Shown: positions 61,730 to 64,000 of the stretch, piece by piece
Position numbering within the stretch: position 1 is the first letter of the stretch
Layout of the letters: the number at the start of each line of letters is the position of its first letter
Assembly: GCA_019744815.1 (NCBI GenBank)
Contig: JAIEUA010000013.1
Location: 62,001-126,000, forward strand
DNA: 64,000 bases
Source: Phycisphaerales bacterium
GTDB taxonomy: Bacteria; Planctomycetota; Phycisphaerae; Phycisphaerales; UBA1924
Reading direction: 5' to 3'
The notes under the pieces: generated by a model
Database searches by the model: none
The model's input: only the letters and a program-made list of their open reading frames with translations
What the model was told of the DNA's origin: nothing
Translations under genes and position numbers: made by a program

Positions 61730-64000
61730 TCAACCGATCGAACGGGCCGCCTTGCTCTGCTTCAGGCCCAGAGCCGCGAACGCTCCGAGCCCGGCCACGG
61801 CGACGACGATGAACATCGCGAGGATGGAATAGCTCGCGGTCCACCCGCCGCCGATCGATACCGGGAAGGCCGACAAGACGCCCGCGGTGAAGAAGGCGCT
61901 GCTCAGTGCGAGCAATCCCAATCGCGTCAGCACAAACCCTGCCACGCCTCCCGCGAGCAGGGCCGCGACCACGATGATCGGGCTGCCCGCGACGCCGGAC
62001 TGCATCATCGCGGCCATGGCAAAGAAGATCACCAGGACCGCGAAGATCGCGGCACCGGCAAAGGCTTGGTTGTTGATGAGGAACCGCGGCAGCGTGCACA
62101 CGAAGGTGATCGCCAGCGTGAGCAAGATCGCGCTGATCAGCGCCGAGAGCACAACGGAGATCGCAGGAAGGGGGCCCATGAGCGTGAGCTCGTTGATGCC
62201 GAGCGCCGCGGGTGTGCCTCCCCGGGCGGCGAACGACGCGACCCCTTGCACGACAAGCACCCACGCGACACCGAGGAACGAGCCGACCAGGATCTCGCGC
62301 CCGACCAGGGGATCGATGAAGGACCCGCTGAGCAAACGCGACCAACTCACAAGGCTCGTCGGCCAGCGCTTGCGGATGATCGGCTCGAGGCCGACGTAGA
62401 GCATCCACACCATCGCGGCCAGGTACGCCGAGAAGCTGAGAGCGGGGATCGCCGTGTCGAGCAACGCCCCGGGATCGGGCGCGTAGTGCGAGCGGGCGAG
62501 CCATGCGAGCGACGAAACGGCGAACGTGAGCACCGCCAGCCGCGTCGCGCCGCGGCGATCGGCCTTGCCCTGGCGGACGCTCCACGACGCCATCCACAGC
62601 GGCACGGCGTGCAGCAGCAAGACGAACAGCCCCAGCGTTGCGGCGACAATCCAATTGCCGTCGCCGGCCTCGGCCTTTGGAGCCGTGGGATTGCTCGCCG
62701 CACGCCCGTCGCGTACTGAGAGATATGTCACCGCGTTGCCAACGCTGGCGACATCGACGCGAATCGGTGACGCGCCGGCTTGGGCACCCTGGCGTGAACT
62801 CTCAAAGGACTGCCGAGCCGTCGCGAAGACGCCGGGCGCGAAGTCGCCCGAGTCCATCGGCTTCAGCCGCGTCTTGTCCGCGTCGGTCAGTTCGACAATG
62901 CGGCCGATCTCCGCGTCGCTGAGCGTCGCGGTGGAGATGGTGCCGGCCACGGGCGCGACGACTTCGATCACCTTGCCGCGGAGGTCCATCAACACCGTGC
63001 GCTCGCCGACCGCGGAGACCGGCGGGTTCTGACGCGTCACCACGCCGCCCGCGCCGGGCGGGATCGCGCGGTCGCTCTCGCGGTACCAGAACCGCATCCG
63101 CGGCGGGGGCGTGGGCTGTCCTTCGACCGCCTCCGGTCGAATCTCCTCGATCCCGAACGCGCTGTCGGCGCCGCGGCGGGGATGACCAAGCTGCTTGAGG
63201 GCCTCGCGGGCCTTGTCGGCCAGCGTGATGGGCGCGAACTCCATCTTGGTGCTCGCGAAGAGCTTCACTTTGGAGTTCATCGTCGCCACGCCGAACATCG
63301 TGAGCACGACCGCCAGCAGCATCGCCGCGACAAACGGCACGGGAATCGCGCCGCGTGAGCCCGACGCCGCGACGAGTTCGGGGCTCGGGGTCTCGCCCGC
63401 TTCGAGGGCCGCGGAAAGCGCGTCGCCGCCGAGCATCTGCGTGACCGCGAGCGCCGAGGCCGGACGCAGGTCCGGGTCGCGCTCCAGGCACTTCATGATC
63501 ACCTTCTCGACCGCGGGATCGATCTCCGGCACATGGGTCGAGAGCGGCGGGATGGGCTGCTTGTGCAGGCGAGCCAGGTCCTGCATCGATTCGGGGCGGA
63601 AGACGGGCTTCCCGCTGAAGACCTCGTAGAACAAGAGGCCGATGGCGTAGACATCGCTCTTGGCGGTGACGCCGCGGCCGGCGAGCTGCTCGGGGGCCAT
63701 GTACGCGGGCGTTCCCGCCCGACCGGTGTCGCCCTTGAGTTCCTCGGCGAGGCCCGCCAGACCAAAGTCCATGATGCGGACGTGGCCACGCCCGTCGACC
63801 ATGACGTTCGCGGGCTTCAGGTCGCGGTGCAGCACGCCCTTCTCATGGGCGGCGGCGAGCCCCGACGCGAGCTGGCGTGCGATCTGCAGCGCCTTGTCGC
63901 CGGGCAATCGTCCAATGCGGCGGAGCAGGCTCGCGAGGTCCTCGCCGTCCACGTATTCCATCGAGATGAAGTTCTGGCCGCCCTCTTCGCCGAGGTCAAA
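61730..64000 (-). CDS. Ser/Thr protein kinase with C-terminal membrane domain, 5' end outside window
   Basis: Partial: 756 residues are visible and the frame is open at base 64000, so the N-lobe with the ATP loop lies outside. The kinase C-lobe has YVDGEDLASLLRRIGR, catalytic loop HRDLKPANVMVDGRG, IMDFGLAG, and the activation segment AYMAPEQLAGRG. After about residue 225 a helix is followed by a loop region, then a C-terminal half with many membrane segments (YSILAMFIVVAVAGLGAFAA near the end). This is a Hanks-type kinase with a large membrane domain as is common in planctomycetes. Substrates are unknown; the FHA-GspE protein nearby is a candidate only. Confidence 0.9.
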   Translation of the reverse strand, partial: FDLGEEGGQNFISMEYVDGEDLASLLRRIGRLPGDKALQIARQLASGLAAAHEKGVLHRDLKPANVMVDGRGHVRIMDFGLAGLAEELKGDTGRAGTPAYMAPEQLAGRGVTAKSDVYAIGLLFYEVFSGKPVFRPESMQDLARLHKQPIPPLSTHVPEIDPAVEKVIMKCLERDPDLRPASALAVTQMLGGDALSAALEAGETPSPELVAASGSRGAIPVPFVAAMLLAVVLTMFGVATMNSKVKLFASTKMEFAPITLADKAREALKQLGHPRRGADSAFGIEEIRPEAVEGQPTPPPRMRFWYRESDRAIPPGAGGVVTRQNPPVSAVGERTVLMDLRGKVIEVVAPVAGTISTATLSDAEIGRIVELTDADKTRLKPMDSGDFAPGVFATARQSFESSRQGAQAGASPIRVDVASVGNAVTYLSVRDGRAASNPTAPKAEAGDGNWIVAATLGLFVLLLHAVPLWMASWSVRQGKADRRGATRLAVLTFAVSSLAWLARSHYAPDPGALLDTAIPALSFSAYLAAMVWMLYVGLEPIIRKRWPTSLVSWSRLLSGSFIDPLVGREILVGSFLGVAWVLVVQGVASFAARGGTPAALGINELTLMGPLPAISVVLSALISAILLTLAITFVCTLPRFLINNQAFAGAAIFAVLVIFFAMAAMMQSGVAGSPIIVVAALLAGGVAGFVLTRLGLLALSSAFFTAGVLSAFPVSIGGGWTASYSILAMFIVVAVAGLGAFAALGLKQSKAARSIG

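Noticed and set aside
61668-62654. N-terminal extension of the omega-amidase frame
   Set aside because: It overlaps the kinase coding sequence in another frame and is Arg-rich; the hydrolase starts cleanly at ATG 61667.

Overview
This is a GC-rich bacterial chromosome segment with the stamp of a planctomycete of the Phycisphaerae type. The indicators are repeated secreted proteins with a variant PEP-CTERM tail ending in an Arg cluster, a pseudopilin with a [20 protein letters not shown] helix, CPxCGYE/CPECG zinc-ribbon membrane proteins, a Ser/Thr kinase fused to a membrane domain, and several large secreted proteins of no known function. The organism assignment is inferred from these family traits, not from a marker-gene comparison.

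Layout. 1-929: anti-sigma (partial) and ECF sigma factor. 1422-6629 (minus): mnmA, then flgH, flgA, flgG, flgF. 6795-15141 (plus): pseudopilin, dockerin-like secreted protein, an ABC transporter with a His-rich permease next to a DUF3299 protein, a zinc-ribbon membrane protein, an orphan CoA-transferase B subunit, a REP-associated transposase (RAYT) between inverted hairpins, and an M19 dipeptidase. 15550-18712: three tandem paralogous PEP-CTERM-like proteins, each followed by a terminator. 19304-22175: rpsD and a SurA/PpiD-like chaperone. 22383-37075 (minus): the main flagellar cluster with four flagellins, csrA, fliW, flgL, flgK, a FlgN-like gene, flgJ and flgI. 37484-46216: housekeeping genes (icd, trmD, queF, an MnmE-like GTPase, coaX and others). 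46750-51273: a secretin and an RsbV/RsbW-type pair. 51514-53292: iscS-iscU. 53500-64000: a membrane TPR-like protein, an RluD-type pseudouridine synthase, a second RAYT module, serS, an FHA-GspE fusion ATPase, another zinc-ribbon membrane protein, an omega-amidase-like hydrolase and a partial Ser/Thr kinase.

How the parts work together. The flagellar genes supply rod (FlgF, FlgG), rings (FlgH, FlgI), their chaperones (FlgA, FlgJ), the hook-filament junction (FlgK, FlgL) and filament. Four sigma-54 (-24/-12) boxes sit 13-19 bases before the start codons of flgG, flgF, flgL and flgI, so those messages should be nearly leaderless. Two flagellins instead have sigma-28-like promoters, long leaders and strong ribosome-binding sites. 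All four flagellin ribosome-binding sites contain an ANGGA CsrA motif, and csrA and fliW lie in the same cluster. The secretin, pseudopilin and FHA-GspE ATPase are scattered parts of a type II secretion or type IV pilus-like machine.

The most striking non-coding structure is a dense set of short palindromes. Two different RAYT genes are each bracketed by their own perfect inverted hairpin pair. A further copy of the first hairpin lies inside the DUF3299 coding sequence, a multi-copy palindrome cluster precedes rpsD, MITE-like elements with GGGTGCC ends lie near flgI and queF, and an in-frame insertion bounded by G-rich/C-rich repeats interrupts the RluD-type gene.
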